In this document: positions 42,885 through 52,383 of the stretch, piece by piece
How the letters are laid out: each line of letters begins with the position of its first letter
Position numbering within the stretch: position 1 is the first letter of the stretch
From: Streptomyces longispororuber
Lineage (GTDB): Bacteria; Actinomycetota; Actinomycetes; Streptomycetales; Streptomycetaceae
DNA length: 64,000 bases
Assembly: GCF_024448165.1 (NCBI RefSeq)
Contig: NZ_JAMOLN010000008.1
Coordinates: forward strand, 33,176-97,175
Direction: 5' to 3'
Program-made: the position numbers and the translations under genes
The notes under the pieces: generated by a model
Told to the model about the DNA's origin: nothing
Database searches by the model: none
The model's input: the letters and a program-made list of their open reading frames with translations, nothing else

Positions 42885-44156
42885 TCAGCCCGGCCACGGC
42901 AGCCAGGCCCGTACCGTGAACCCGCCGTCCCCGTCGGGGCCGTGGCTGAGGCGGCCGCCTGCCAGCGTGGCCCGTTCCGTGAGGCCGATCAGGCCCTGGC
43001 CCGAGCCGGGGACGTGCGGGACCTCGCCGGGGGGCGGCGGGTTGCTGACCGTGATGGTCAGGCCGTCGCCCGCGCCGCCCTCGACGACGACCGCGACCTC
43101 CGCGCCGGGAGCGTGCTTGCGGGCGTTGGTCAGGCCCTCCTGGGCGATGCGGTAGGCGGTGCGGCCCGCGGAGGCGGGGACCGCCCCGGGATCGGGCACC
43201 CGGTTGTCGAGGCCGACCTTCATGCCCGCCTCGCGGGACTCGGCGACCAGGGCGTCCAGGGCGGCGAGCGTGGGCTGCGGCCGGCCCGACTCCTCGCCGT
43301 GGTCGCTCGCGCGCAGCACGCCGATGATCTCGCGCAGGTCCTGCAGCGCCTCGTGGGCGCTCTCCCGGATGACGCCGGCGGCGCGGGCGATCTCCTCCCG
43401 GGGCGCGTCGGGCCGGAACTCCAGGGCGCCCGCGTGCACGCTGAGCAGGGTCAGCCGGTGGGCGAGGACGTCGTGCATCTCGCGGGCGATGGCCTCCCGG
43501 GCCAGCCGCTGGGCCTGCTCGGCGCGCAGGGCGGCCTCGGTCTCGGCACGGTGCGCCCGGTCCCGCAGGGACATCAGGAGCTGGCGCCGGGAGCGGACGA
43601 ACATGCCCCAGCCGACGACCGTGACGATGAGGACCACGGTGAACGACAGGGACAGCGCGAACGACGAGTCGGGTTCGGGCCGCCACCAGTAGAAGAACGG
43701 CAGCAGGGCGACGGACACGCCCGCGACCCAGGCGACGTAGCGGAACGGCCGGTGCACGGCCAGCGTGAAGACGGAGACCATGACCGCGCCGGCCGCCGTG
43801 TTCGAGAGGAACCCGGCGGGGATCATCGCCACCGCGAAGCCGAGCGGCCAGCGTCTGCGCAGCCAGACGGCGGCGCAGGCCAGCGCGCCGATGACCTGGT
43901 CGACGCCGGCCAGGAACCGGGGCGTGTTCGGGTTGTCCCAGGTCTGCTCGGCGAGGATCAGGCCGAGGAAGACGGCGATGAGGAAGCAGCTGAAGTCGAC
44001 GGCCCAGTCCCGGGCCGTGCGCCGGCCGCGGCCGGGGCGGCCCTCGGAGTCCAGGTCGAGGTCGTCGACGAGTGCCGAGGGCAGCAGCCAGCGGCGCCAC
44101 GGCAACGGCGGCTCGTCCGCCGGCTGCGGGGGCACGGTCTGCTGCGATGGCTCCAT
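42885..44156 (-). CDS. Sensor histidine kinase (HisKA_3 type)
   Basis: A 423-residue membrane kinase. A polar 50-residue N-terminus precedes about six transmembrane helices (residues ~52-185). The phosphotransfer motif IAREMHDVLAHRLTLLS gives His228; the HATPase_c domain has AYRIAQEGLTNARKHAPG and SGQGLIGLTERATLAGG. ATG 44156 is eight bases downstream of TAGATT on the minus strand and has no ribosome binding site, so the message is probably leaderless; an in-frame TTG lies at 44165. Cognate to the regulator downstream. Targets unknown. Confidence 0.92.
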   Translation of the reverse strand: MEPSQQTVPPQPADEPPLPWRRWLLPSALVDDLDLDSEGRPGRGRRTARDWAVDFSCFLIAVFLGLILAEQTWDNPNTPRFLAGVDQVIGALACAAVWLRRRWPLGFAVAMIPAGFLSNTAAGAVMVSVFTLAVHRPFRYVAWVAGVSVALLPFFYWWRPEPDSSFALSLSFTVVLIVTVVGWGMFVRSRRQLLMSLRDRAHRAETEAALRAEQAQRLAREAIAREMHDVLAHRLTLLSVHAGALEFRPDAPREEIARAAGVIRESAHEALQDLREIIGVLRASDHGEESGRPQPTLAALDALVAESREAGMKVGLDNRVPDPGAVPASAGRTAYRIAQEGLTNARKHAPGAEVAVVVEGGAGDGLTITVSNPPPPGEVPHVPGSGQGLIGLTERATLAGGRLSHGPDGDGGFTVRAWLPWPG

Positions 44157-44216
44157 GGTCGACAAATCTACGCACGATGAGGGGCGCGCACCGCCCCCCG
44201 CGGCCGAGCCGCGACC

Positions 44217-44270
44217 AAAGTCGTGGCGCCGGCGACTTTCGTCGCGCCCGACCGGGCCCGCGGGCGACTT
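44217..44270. promoter_or_regulatory. Inverted-repeat cluster between the histidine kinase and a small membrane protein gene
   Basis: AAAGTCG (44217-44223) and CGACTTT (44233-44239) form a perfect inverted repeat with a nine-base spacer; a third half-site CGACTT is at 44265-44270. It lies upstream of both divergent genes and may be bound by the adjacent response regulator. Confidence 0.45.
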
Positions 44271-44335
44271 GTGCCGGACGGGACTCGCCCCGCGGCCGAT
44301 GTGGGTGGGGGGTCCGCGGGGCGAGGGTTCCGTAC

Positions 44336-44554
44336 ATGAACAGGAAGCAGCTGTGGGAGTTCGTCGAGATCGTGGCCGGCTTCGCCCTGATCCAGGGGGC
44401 GGTGGGCCTGCTGCACGAGTTCACCGGCTGGCTCGGCTGGGGGCTGATCGAGCGGATCGGTTTCCTCGACGGCCGCGAGGTGTACGGCAGCATCGCGCTG
44501 ATCGTGCTCGCGATCGCCGTGATCGCGGCCGCCGAGACCGCCAAGCAGAACTAG
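44336..44554 (+). CDS. Small two-helix membrane protein
   Basis: A 72-residue protein with two hydrophobic segments, about residues 10-28 (IVAGFALIQGAVGLLHEF) and 49-67 (YGSIALIVLAIAVIAAAE), linked by GWLGWGLIERIGFLDGREV. GAGGG precedes the ATG by seven bases. No family is recognised. It is divergent from the histidine kinase and shares the inverted-repeat region, so it may be a target or accessory of that two-component system. Confidence 0.75.
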   Translation: MNRKQLWEFVEIVAGFALIQGAVGLLHEFTGWLGWGLIERIGFLDGREVYGSIALIVLAIAVIAAAETAKQN

Positions 44555-44572
44555 GACCGGTGGGGGAACGGT

Positions 44573-44989
44573 TCAGCAGGAGTGGTCGACCAGGTCGAAC
44601 GACGCGTAGTGGTCCGACGTGTAGTAGTCCTCCTGGGTCGCCTTGCCGGTCACGATGCGGCGGGCACCGCGGTCCGACGAGCCCGGGGTGATGACCGTGT
44701 ACTCGTGGTAGTAGCCGGTGGACTGCGACGGCAGGACGCCCTCGCGGTTCTGGAAGACGGTGCCGTCCTGCTCGTACGGGAACGGGCCGCCCGCCGCGAT
44801 GAGGTCCAGGGTGTCGTGCGCCTGGGAGGGCAGGGCGGAGTAGCAGATGTCGCCGACCGCGGCGGCGGAGAGCGTGGAGGAGGCCGCGACAGGGGCCGGG
44901 GCGGCCTGGGCGGCGACGGTGGCGGGGCCGCCGACGAACAGGGCGGCGGCCAGGGCTGCGACGCTGATGAAGCGTGGGGGAATCTTCAT
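44573..44989 (-). CDS. Secreted guanyl-specific ribonuclease (RNase Sa type)
   Basis: A 138-residue precursor: signal peptide to about residue 30, a short pro-region, then a ~96-residue domain aligning without gaps to RNase Sa as I recall it. Catalytic residues Glu96, Arg107, Arg111 and His127 correspond to Glu54, Arg65, Arg69 and His85 of RNase Sa; Cys49 and Cys138 match its single disulfide. The motif PSQSTGYYHEYTVITPG is diagnostic. It cleaves RNA after guanosine outside the cell. No barstar-like inhibitor gene is seen within several kilobases. Confidence 0.95.
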   Translation of the reverse strand: MKIPPRFISVAALAAALFVGGPATVAAQAAPAPVAASSTLSAAAVGDICYSALPSQAHDTLDLIAAGGPFPYEQDGTVFQNREGVLPSQSTGYYHEYTVITPGSSDRGARRIVTGKATQEDYYTSDHYASFDLVDHSC

Positions 44990-45053
44990 GCCCTCAGTGT
45001 GACGCGCGTAGAAGGGTGCATGTCAACGACAACTGCCGCTTGTTTTCCAGGAG

Positions 45054-45959
45054 TTAACTCGTGGCCCGGCGTCCCCACATGGTTCCGGCCAGGACCAGAC
45101 CAGCGCCCAGCAGACCCACCGCACCCAGCTGTTCACCGCCGAGGACGATGCCGACGGCCGCCGCCCACAGCGGTTCGGTGCCCAGGAGCAGGCTGACCCG
45201 GGACGGCGAGGTGCGGCGCACGGCCCACATCTGCACGAAGAACGCGAACAGGGTGCACAGCACGGAGAGGAACAACAGGCCCGCCCAGTCGGCGGGTTCG
45301 AAGGAAGCCGCCGCGTCCCAGGGCGTGGAGCCGGTGCCGGGCGCGGCGCACAGCAGCACGAACACGGTCACGGCCGTGCCGAGCTGAACCGTCGTCAGCG
45401 GCAGCGCGGCGGCGCTCTGGACCGCCTCGACGCGGGCCATGACCAGCACGTGCACGGTGCGGGCGAGGGCCGCGAGGAGCATCAGGAGGTCACCGCCCGA
45501 AGGTGACGTGAAACCGCCGCCCTGAGTGAGCAGCACGACGCCGAGCACGGAGAGGGCGGCCGCGGCGAGGAACGCGCGGGGCGGCCGGACGCGGGTGACG
45601 GCGGCCTCGGCGAGCGGCGTGAAGATCATGGTGAGGCTGATGATGAGGCCCGCGTTGGTCGCGGAGGTGTGCACGACGCCGTACGTCTCCAGCAGGAAGA
45701 TCCCGCTGAGGATCAGCCCGAGCAGTCCCGCCCCGCGCCACTGCGCCGCCGTCAGCGCCCGCAGTCCGCGCCGGCCGGCGCCGACGAGCACGGGCAGCAC
45801 GATCCCGAAGCGCAGCACGAGCACCGCGAGCACGGTGCTCTGCGTGGTGACGCCCTTGGCGGCGAGATAGCTGGCGCCCCAGACGGCGGCGACGCCGAGG
45901 ACGGGCAGGTCGGTGAGCCAGGCACGGGGGCGCGGCGCGGGCAGGGCGAGCGTGCTCAT
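45054..45959 (-). CDS. EamA/DMT-superfamily transporter
   Basis: A 301-residue integral membrane protein with about ten hydrophobic segments arranged as two EamA repeats (repeat 1 starts VLGVAAVWGASYLAAKG; repeat 2 contains TEPLWAAAVGIVLGGEQL, the conserved Pro-Glu region). It probably exports a small metabolite or amino acid. ATG 45959 is taken. It is divergent from the SDR gene with 172 bases between the starts. Confidence 0.9.
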   Translation of the reverse strand: MSTLALPAPRPRAWLTDLPVLGVAAVWGASYLAAKGVTTQSTVLAVLVLRFGIVLPVLVGAGRRGLRALTAAQWRGAGLLGLILSGIFLLETYGVVHTSATNAGLIISLTMIFTPLAEAAVTRVRPPRAFLAAAALSVLGVVLLTQGGGFTSPSGGDLLMLLAALARTVHVLVMARVEAVQSAAALPLTTVQLGTAVTVFVLLCAAPGTGSTPWDAAASFEPADWAGLLFLSVLCTLFAFFVQMWAVRRTSPSRVSLLLGTEPLWAAAVGIVLGGEQLGAVGLLGAGLVLAGTMWGRRATS

Positions 45960-46131
45960 GGGGTCTCCGGTGCGGGCGGGTGCGGGCGGAGACGTCGGCG
46001 GCTCGCGCGGGGCGAGGACACCGTACCCGCGGTCGCCGCCGGCGCGATCCAGATGTCCGTTTGCCGCCAGCTTCCGCCCGCGTACGCCGCTGTACTCGAA
46101 GCCACAACAACAGCTCGCTACGGAGGCGAAG

Positions 46132-46863
46132 ATGAACGGCAAGGTGGCTCTGGTGACCGGCGGCTCGCGCGGGATCGGCGCGGCGACGGCGGTGCGGCTG
46201 GCCGAGGACGGGTTCGACGTCGCGGTCACCTACGTACAGGGCAAGGAGGCCGCCGAGGAGGTGGTGCGGCGGATCGAGGCGCTGGGGCGCCGGGGCCTGG
46301 CGGTGCGCGCGGACGCCGGTGACGCCGCGGAGGCGGCCGGGGCGGTGGGCGCCGCGGTGGAGCGGTTCGGCCGGCTCGACGTCCTGGTCAACAACGCCGG
46401 GGTGGGCGCGCTCGGCCCGCTGGCGGACCACGCGGTCGCGGACGTCGACCGGGTGCTAGCGGCGAACGTGCGCGGCGTCTACCTGATCGCCCAGGCCGCG
46501 GCGGCCGTGCTGCCCGACGGCGGCCGGATCGTCACCGTCGGCAGCTGCATGGCGCAGCGCGTCCCGGGGCCCGGCGGCACGCTGTACGCGATGAGCAAGG
46601 CGGCCCTGATCGGGCTGACGAAGGCGCTGGCACGGGAGTTGGGCGAGCGCGGGATCACGGCGAACATCGTGCACCCGGGCCCGATCGACACCGACATGAA
46701 CCCGGCGGACGGGCCGAGCGCGGACTGGCAGGCGTCGATGACCGCGCTCGGGCGGTACGGGACAGCGGCCGAGGTCGCCGGGACCGTGGCGCACCTGGCG
46801 GGCGCGGACGCGGCGTACGTGACGGGCGCCGAGTTCGCCGTGGACGGCGGGTTCGCCGCGTGA
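46132..46863 (+). CDS. SDR-family NAD(P)-dependent oxidoreductase
   Basis: A 243-residue classical short-chain dehydrogenase (FabG-like). Cofactor motif ALVTGGSRGIGAAT, structural NNAGVG, catalytic Ser in VTVGSCMAQ, and Tyr/Lys in YAMSKAALIG, followed by HPGPIDTDMNP. CGGAGG lies nine bases before the ATG. The substrate is unknown. Confidence 0.93.
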   Translation: MNGKVALVTGGSRGIGAATAVRLAEDGFDVAVTYVQGKEAAEEVVRRIEALGRRGLAVRADAGDAAEAAGAVGAAVERFGRLDVLVNNAGVGALGPLADHAVADVDRVLAANVRGVYLIAQAAAAVLPDGGRIVTVGSCMAQRVPGPGGTLYAMSKAALIGLTKALARELGERGITANIVHPGPIDTDMNPADGPSADWQASMTALGRYGTAAEVAGTVAHLAGADAAYVTGAEFAVDGGFAA

Positions 46864-46879
46864 CGGCGTGAGGATGCGA

Positions 46880-46909
46880 GGCGCACCGGTGCTGTCGGGC
46901 CGGTGCGCC
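46880..46909. terminator. Bidirectional hairpin terminator
   Basis: GGCGCACCGG (46880-46889) and CCGGTGCGCC (46900-46909) form a perfect 10-bp stem with a 10-base loop, centred between the convergent ends of the SDR and allantoicase genes. Confidence 0.65.
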
Positions 46910-46927
46910 CCACGGGTTCCTGCGCCG

Positions 46928-48070
46928 CTACGCGCCCGACTCCGCGTGACGCGCGGCCAGTTGGGCGACACCCTCGTCCGTCAGGGAGCCGAACAGACGC
47001 AGCCGCGAGATGCCGCCGTCGGGGAAGATGTCGACGCGGGCGTGCGTGCCGACGGCCGGCGTGTCGAGGACGAAGCGGTGGTTCGTGTCGGGCTGCATCC
47101 GCGTACGGGGCAGCACCTCGACCCACTCGCCGTCCTCGCCGTCCTTGACGGAGACCGACGCCCAGCCCGCGCTGTTCCCCTTGAGGTACGCGGTGTCGAT
47201 CTCCAGGGCGCGGATCTCGGAGCGCGCGACGAGCCGGTAGCGGATCCAGTCGTTTCCGTGGTCGCGGCGGCGCCGGGTCTCCCAGCCGTCGTCCATCTTG
47301 CGGGAGCGGCCCGGCTGGATGGTGTTCGAGGCGGGCGAGTAGAAGAGGTTCGAGGCGTCCTCGGCGCGGCCGCCGTTCTCCAGGGCGACGACGTCGAAGG
47401 TACCGAGCGTGGCGAGCCACTTCGGGTCGGGGACGACCTCGCCGTGGACGCGCAGGCGCGCGACGCCGCCGTCGGGGTGCTGGTTGAGGCGCAGGTGCGT
47501 GAAGCGCTGCTCGACGTCGACCGCGAACCCGTTGGCCGCGTGGCCGCCGACCGCCGTGCGCGGGACCAGGGTCGTCCACTTCACGTCGTCGGCGAGCAGC
47601 TCCTCCGGGGTGGGCGCGCCCTCGGCTCCTTCATAGCTGGTCGCCTCCACCGAGATCGCCTGCGGGTAGTTGCCGCGGAAGTGGGCGGTGTCGACGACGA
47701 TGCCGCGGATCACGCCGGGGGCGCCGAGGCGGACCAGGGCCCAGTCGTGGTCATCGGCGGTGGGCCACGGGTGGTCCGCCCCGGCGCCGCGGCGCCGGCG
47801 GGTCTCCCAGCCGTCCATGATCTTGCCCTTGTGGCCGAAGTGCTCCGGGTCGAACTCGGCGCGCTCGGGCACGAGAAGGTTCTCGCGCTGCGCGAAGAAC
47901 TCGTCGTTCGCGGCGATCACACCGGCGCCGAGCTGCCGCGCGGCGAGGTCGGCGTACTGCGTGAACGGGAAGTCCGCGGTGCGGTAGTCGGCGTACGGGT
48001 CGCCACCGCCGTACGGGCTGGCGTCACCGGTGAAGCTGGGTATCCCGGAGGTCGCGGACATGGTGGTCAC
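46928..48070 (-). CDS. alc: Allantoicase
   Basis: A 380-residue enzyme that converts allantoate to ureidoglycolate and urea. The duplicated jelly-roll structure is visible as two halves, each with the motif GWETRRRR ([12 protein letters not shown] near residue 85 and [14 protein letters not shown] near residue 260), plus [12 protein letters not shown] and [12 protein letters not shown] in matching positions. GTG 48070 overlaps the allantoinase stop (GTGA) and has AAAGGA at a good distance; ATG 48061 is the alternative. Second gene of the allB-alc operon. Confidence 0.93.
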   Translation of the reverse strand: MTTMSATSGIPSFTGDASPYGGGDPYADYRTADFPFTQYADLAARQLGAGVIAANDEFFAQRENLLVPERAEFDPEHFGHKGKIMDGWETRRRRGAGADHPWPTADDHDWALVRLGAPGVIRGIVVDTAHFRGNYPQAISVEATSYEGAEGAPTPEELLADDVKWTTLVPRTAVGGHAANGFAVDVEQRFTHLRLNQHPDGGVARLRVHGEVVPDPKWLATLGTFDVVALENGGRAEDASNLFYSPASNTIQPGRSRKMDDGWETRRRRDHGNDWIRYRLVARSEIRALEIDTAYLKGNSAGWASVSVKDGEDGEWVEVLPRTRMQPDTNHRFVLDTPAVGTHARVDIFPDGGISRLRLFGSLTDEGVAQLAARHAESGA

Positions 48071-49413
48071 TTGTTCCTTTCGAGCAGCGTGCCCTGCGGG
48101 GCGGTGAACTCGCCGTCGGCGACGATGCGCTCGCCGCGCAGCCAGGTCGACTTCACGACGCCGTGCAGCGTCTTGCCCGCGTAGGCGGTGACGCGGTTGC
48201 GGTGCTGGAGGGCGGCCGGGTCGACGGTGAAGGTCTCCTCGGCGGCGAGGACGGCGAAGTCGGCGTCGTGGCCGACGGCGATGGCGCCCTTGCGGTCGTC
48301 GAGGCCGACCAGCTTCGAGGTCCGCTCGGACATCCAGCGGACCACGTCCTCCAGGGAGTGGCCGCGCTTGCGGGCCTCGGTCCAGATCGCCGAGAGGCTG
48401 AGCTGGAGGCCGGAGATGCCGCCCCAGGCCGTCGCGAAGTCGTCCGTCTTCAGGTCGGCCGTCGACGGCGAGTGGTCGGTGACGACGCAGTCGATGGTGC
48501 CGTCGGCGAGCGCCGCCCAGAGCAGGTCCTGGTTGGCGGCCTCACGGATGGGCGGGCAGCACTTGAACTCGCTGGCGCCGTCCGGGACTTCCTCGGCGGT
48601 GAGGGTGAGGTAGTGCGGACAGGTCTCGACGGTCAGCTTGACGCCCTCGGCCTTGGCGGCGGCGATCAGCGGCAGCGCGTCGGAGGACGACAGGTGCAGG
48701 ATGTGCACGCGGGCGCCGATCCGCCTGGCCGTGTCGATGAGGCCCTTGATCGCGACGTCCTCGGAGATCCGGGGCCGCGTCGCCAGGTAGTCGTCGTACT
48801 TCGGACCGCTGTTGCTGGGCGCGACGTCGAGCTCGTGCGGGTCCTCGGCGTGCACGATGAGGAGGCCGCCGAAGCCGGCGATCTCGGCCATCGAGGCGGT
48901 GAGCTGGTCCCCGTTCAGATGCGGGAACTCGTCGACGCCGGACGGCGACAGGAAGCACTTGAAGCCGAAGACACCGGCGTCGTGCAGCGGGCGCAGGTCC
49001 TTGACGTTGTCGGGCAGGGCGCCGCCCCAGAAGCCGACGTCGATGTGCGCCTTGGCGGCGGCGACCTCCTGCTTCGTACGGAGGTTGTCGACGGTCGTCG
49101 TCGGCGGCAGGGAGTTCAGCGGCATGTCGACCAGGGTCGTGATGCCGCCGGCCGCGGCGGCGCGGGTGGCCGTCCAGAAGCCCTCCCACTCGGTGCGCCC
49201 CGGGTCGTTGACATGGACGTGGGTGTCGACGATGCCGGGCAGCAGCACGTCGTCGCCGAAGTCCTCGAGCCGGGCCCCCGCCGGTATCTCCGCGTCGTGC
49301 GCGCGCACGGCGACGATCTTCCCCTGGGCCACGGCGACCGCTGCGGGCCGCGTACCTTCGGGGGTGATGACGCGGGTCGAGCGCAGCACCAGTTCGACTT
49401 CGACGTCCGACAC
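48067..49413 (-). CDS. allB: Allantoinase
   Basis: A 448-residue cyclic amidohydrolase that opens allantoin to allantoate. Metal ligands: HVHV in [13 protein letters not shown], the carbamylated Lys in [12 protein letters not shown], His in [10 protein letters not shown], His in [12 protein letters not shown] and Asp in [12 protein letters not shown] 49413 follows AGGAGGTCCAGG. First gene of the allB-alc operon, divergent from allR. In S. coelicolor the corresponding genes are repressed by AllR and used for purine nitrogen; that is family knowledge carried over by synteny. Confidence 0.95.
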   Translation of the reverse strand: MSDVEVELVLRSTRVITPEGTRPAAVAVAQGKIVAVRAHDAEIPAGARLEDFGDDVLLPGIVDTHVHVNDPGRTEWEGFWTATRAAAAGGITTLVDMPLNSLPPTTTVDNLRTKQEVAAAKAHIDVGFWGGALPDNVKDLRPLHDAGVFGFKCFLSPSGVDEFPHLNGDQLTASMAEIAGFGGLLIVHAEDPHELDVAPSNSGPKYDDYLATRPRISEDVAIKGLIDTARRIGARVHILHLSSSDALPLIAAAKAEGVKLTVETCPHYLTLTAEEVPDGASEFKCCPPIREAANQDLLWAALADGTIDCVVTDHSPSTADLKTDDFATAWGGISGLQLSLSAIWTEARKRGHSLEDVVRWMSERTSKLVGLDDRKGAIAVGHDADFAVLAAEETFTVDPAALQHRNRVTAYAGKTLHGVVKSTWLRGERIVADGEFTAPQGTLLERNK

Positions 49414-49428
49414 CCTGGACCTCCTCAG

Positions 49429-49529
49429 TTTCAACGTTCTGTTGAAGGAGTTTTCACTCCTTCTTCCTGAGCCGTCAAGGCTCTGGATGTTTCCACAAAG
49501 TGAAATTATGATTCCGGTACGCAGAACGT
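49429..49529. promoter_or_regulatory. allB-allR regulatory region with several symmetric elements
   Basis: Seen: TTCAAC-GTTCT-GTTGAA (49430-49446), GAAGGAG-TTTTCA-CTCCTTC (49444-49463), TTTCCACAAAGTGAAA (49490-49505) and CAGAACGT (49522-49529). ACGTTCTG occurs at 49434-49441 and in reverse at 49522-49529. TTCCAC-NANNNGNAAA and ACGTTCTGT also occur upstream of aceB. TATGAT (49507-49512) is a possible -10 box toward allR; TTGACG on the minus strand (49478-49473) is a possible -35 toward allB. Confidence 0.55.
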
Positions 49530-49622
49530 AGCTACCGACGAACTTAGAGGTCAAGGGATCACCGGCCCGGAAACCGCCGGGTACGCTGCATCTCTGCCTG
49601 CCCGCCTCGAAAGGAACGCGCC

Positions 49623-50423
49623 GTGCCGACGTCCAACGCCAGCACCACTGATACCGCCAAGTCCGCGCCAAGCGGCGGTGTCCAGTCGCTCGAGCGCGCC
49701 TTCGACCTGCTGGAGCGGATGGCCGACGCCGGCGGCGAGGTGGGCCTCAGCGAACTCTCCGCGAGCAGCGGCCTGCCGCTCCCCACGATCCACCGCCTGA
49801 TGCGCACCCTGGTCGCCTGCGGGTACGTGCGCCAGCAGCCCAACCGCCGCTACGCGCTGGGCCCGCGCCTGATCCGCCTCGGCGAGTCCGCGTCGCGCCT
49901 GCTCGGCACCTGGGCCCGGCCGTACCTGGCCCGCCTGGTCGAGGAGACCGGCGAGACGGCCAACATGGCGCTGCTCGACGGGGACGAGATCGTCTACGTC
50001 GCCCAGGTGCCGTCCAAGCACTCGATGCGCATGTTCACCGAGGTCGGCCGGCGGGTGCTGCCGCACTCGACCGGTGTGGGCAAGGCACTGCTCGCCCACA
50101 CGCCGGCCGACGAGGTGCGGGCACTGCTCGGGCGGACCGGGATGCCGGCGGCGACCGAGAAGACGATCACCACGCCCGACGGTTTCCTCGACGCGCTGCA
50201 GGAGGTACGGGACCTCGGGTACGCCGTCGACGACAACGAGCAGGAGATCGGGGTGCGCTGCCTCGCCGTGCCGGTGCCGGACTCGCCCACGGCGGCGGCC
50301 ATCTCCATCTCCGGGCCCGCGGGGCGGGTCACGGAGGCGGCGACGGACAAGATCGTGCCGGTGCTGCAGCAGGTCGCCCGCGAGCTGTCCGCTGCGCTGG
50401 CCAGTTCGGGTGCCGCGTCGTAA
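49623..50423 (+). CDS. allR: IclR-family repressor AllR
   Basis: A 266-residue regulator. The N-terminal winged HTH (residues ~20-80: [36 protein letters not shown]) is followed by an IclR effector domain ([51 protein letters not shown]). Position divergent to allantoinase and the family match identify it as AllR, whose known effectors in relatives are allantoin-pathway intermediates such as glyoxylate or allantoate. A stretch of ~20 Ser/Thr/Ala residues precedes the HTH. Confidence 0.92.
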   Translation: MPTSNASTTDTAKSAPSGGVQSLERAFDLLERMADAGGEVGLSELSASSGLPLPTIHRLMRTLVACGYVRQQPNRRYALGPRLIRLGESASRLLGTWARPYLARLVEETGETANMALLDGDEIVYVAQVPSKHSMRMFTEVGRRVLPHSTGVGKALLAHTPADEVRALLGRTGMPAATEKTITTPDGFLDALQEVRDLGYAVDDNEQEIGVRCLAVPVPDSPTAAAISISGPAGRVTEAATDKIVPVLQQVARELSAALASSGAAS

Positions 50424-50437
50424 CTTCGACCGTTCCT

Positions 50438-50502
50438 TGCCGTCCGCGGGCCGGTGGGGCTTCTCGCACAGTTCCCCGCGCCCCTGGGGGCCGCGGACGG
50501 CA
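50438..50502. terminator. Hairpin with conserved loop, copy 3 (convergent gene ends)
   Basis: TGCCGTCCGCGG (50438-50449) and CCGCGGACGGCA (50491-50502) are perfect 12-bp arms. The enclosed sequence contains gggcttctcgcacagttccc and cgcgcccct, nearly identical to copy 1. It lies between convergent allR and the MacB-like ATPase gene. Confidence 0.7.
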
Positions 50503-50506
50503 GCGG

Positions 50507-51193
50507 TCAGGACGAGGCAGCCCGGACGCCGGCCAGGCGGCCGTCCACCAGTTCCACCACCTGGTCCGCGACGCCCAGAGAAGCCCGGTCGTGCGTGACC
50601 AGCACCGTGGCCGTGCCACGGTCCCGCGTGAGCCCCGCCAACAACTCCAGCACGGCCACCCCCCGCTCATGATCGAGCGCACTGGTCGGCTCGTCCACCA
50701 GCAGCACCCGCGGAGCGTTCATCAGGGCCCGCGCGATGTTGACCCGCTGCCGCTGCCCGCCGGAGAGCTGGTGCGGCCGCCGGTGCGCCTGCTCGGCGAG
50801 CCCCACCGCAGCCAGCAACTCCCGCGCCAGGGACCGGACTTCACGCGGACGACGGCCGCCGAGATGCGCCATGACCTGGAGCTGCTCAAGAGCGGTCAGG
50901 GACGGCAGCAGGTTCGGCTGCTGGAAGACGATGCCGATGGCGCGGCGCCGCAGCCGAGCCGCTTCGGCCCGGCCGAGCCCGGTCGCCTCGACCCCGTCGA
51001 CGAGCACCCGCCCGCTGTCCGGCGACACGAGCGTCGCGGCGACGGCCAGCAGGCTGGACTTCCCCGATCCTGACGGCCCCACGACGGCGGTGAGCCCGCC
51101 CGCGGGGACCTCAAGACCGACCCGGTCCAGGGCGGTGAGGCGGCCGTCCCCGTCGGCGTAGGTGAGCGTGATGTCGTCGAGCAGCAGGGTCAT
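50507..51193 (-). CDS. ABC transporter ATP-binding subunit (MacB/LolD type)
   Basis: A 228-residue ATPase: Walker [15 protein letters not shown]-loop VFQQPNLLPSLTA, signature QLSGGQRQRVNIARAL, Walker [13 protein letters not shown] and switch His in LVTHDRAS. The family works with FtsX-like permeases in export or mechanotransmission. It is coupled to the permease by an ATGA overlap. Confidence 0.93.
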   Translation of the reverse strand: MTLLLDDITLTYADGDGRLTALDRVGLEVPAGGLTAVVGPSGSGKSSLLAVAATLVSPDSGRVLVDGVEATGLGRAEAARLRRRAIGIVFQQPNLLPSLTALEQLQVMAHLGGRRPREVRSLARELLAAVGLAEQAHRRPHQLSGGQRQRVNIARALMNAPRVLLVDEPTSALDHERGVAVLELLAGLTRDRGTATVLVTHDRASLGVADQVVELVDGRLAGVRAASS

Positions 51194-52248
51194 CGGGCGC
51201 TCCCGAGCGCGGTGAGGGGGTCGACGGCGGTGATCCGACGGATGGACAGGGCGGCGCCGACGAGCCCGAGGACGGTCATCACGGCGGCGGGTCCGATCGC
51301 GGTCAGCGGCTCCAGGACGAACGGCACGCCGTCCGGCACGAACGCGCCGATGAGCGCGGCGAGGCCGGTCCCCACTGCCGTACCGCCGACCAGCATGAGC
51401 ACGGCCTGGCCGAGCGCGTCCCGCAGCAGGTAGCCGGTCGAGGAGCCCAGCGCCTTCAGGACGGCGATGTCCGCGCTGCGCTGGATCGTCCAGACCGTGA
51501 AGAACGCGCCCACGACGAGCGCCGAGATGACGAAGAGGAAGCCGCGCATCAGCTGCAGGGAACCGTTCTCGGCCTGGTAGGACCCTATGGCGGACAGGGC
51601 GCCCTCGATGTCCTTCGTCTCCGTGCCGGCCGCCCGGTCCGCGGCCGGCAGATCGGCGCCCGAGGTGCGCAGCGCGACCACGGTGGCCCCGGCGGAGCGG
51701 GCCAGGGACTGCCAGTCGCCGAGGTCGGTCCAGACGACGGGGGTGTGACTGTACGAGGCGTCGCCGGAGACCGCCGCGACCGTGAGGGTCGTGCCGCCGA
51801 GCGTGATCTCGTCGCCGGTCCCGGCCCCCAGTTCGTCGGCCGCCTTCGTGGCGAGGACGACGGTGCCGGGCGCCGTCGCGTCGGGCGCGAGCCCGGAGTC
51901 CGGGCGCACGCCGAAGACCGAGACGGCCGCGGTCTGCCGGCCGGCGTCCGCGTTGAGCGTCCTGATGCCGATCGGTTCGGCGCTCGCCACCCCCGGCCGC
52001 CCGGCGAGCCCCCGCCACTGGTCCGGGGTGACGGTCGAGCCGGTGAAGGACACCGACTGGCCGGCGGCGGGCCGCCCGAAGGCGAGGTGGTCGGCGGGCA
52101 GCCCGGTGAGCGCGGACGTGTTGTCCCGGGCCAGCCCGGCGGTCAGCCCCGAAAGGAGCCCCACCAGCAGCGTGATCAGTACGATCACGGATCCCATCAG
52201 GGCGAAGCGGCCCCTGGCGAACCGCAGATCTCTCCATGCGACGAACAT
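51190..52248 (-). CDS. FtsX/MacB-type ABC transporter permease
   Basis: A 352-residue permease: N-terminal helix (LMGSVIVLITLLVGLLSGLTA), a ~170-residue extracytoplasmic domain (LTGLPADHLAFGRPAAGQSV ... PAADRAAGTETKD), and three C-terminal helices with the FtsX motif (QRSADIAVLKALGSSTGYLL, VDPLTALGSA end). ATG 52248 begins the family start MFVAWRDLRFARGRF; an in-frame ATG 52305 is less likely. It is divergent from the histidine kinase and likely regulated by it. Confidence 0.9.
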   Translation of the reverse strand: MFVAWRDLRFARGRFALMGSVIVLITLLVGLLSGLTAGLARDNTSALTGLPADHLAFGRPAAGQSVSFTGSTVTPDQWRGLAGRPGVASAEPIGIRTLNADAGRQTAAVSVFGVRPDSGLAPDATAPGTVVLATKAADELGAGTGDEITLGGTTLTVAAVSGDASYSHTPVVWTDLGDWQSLARSAGATVVALRTSGADLPAADRAAGTETKDIEGALSAIGSYQAENGSLQLMRGFLFVISALVVGAFFTVWTIQRSADIAVLKALGSSTGYLLRDALGQAVLMLVGGTAVGTGLAALIGAFVPDGVPFVLEPLTAIGPAAVMTVLGLVGAALSIRRITAVDPLTALGSAR

Positions 52249-52383
52249 GTCGTCCACCCTGCGTCCCCGTGGCCCTCCCGGGCATCGCGCCACAGCACGC
52301 TTCACCCGAATCGAAGGAGGGACCTCCGGATCGAACTTTCGGTTGACCGGTTCGGGGCGATGACTTCGTACGCTGGTGACGGT

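Noticed and set aside
51745..52383. N-terminal extension of the third histidine kinase
   Set aside because: The extension is the complement of the MacB-like permease gene and shows no membrane or domain pattern.
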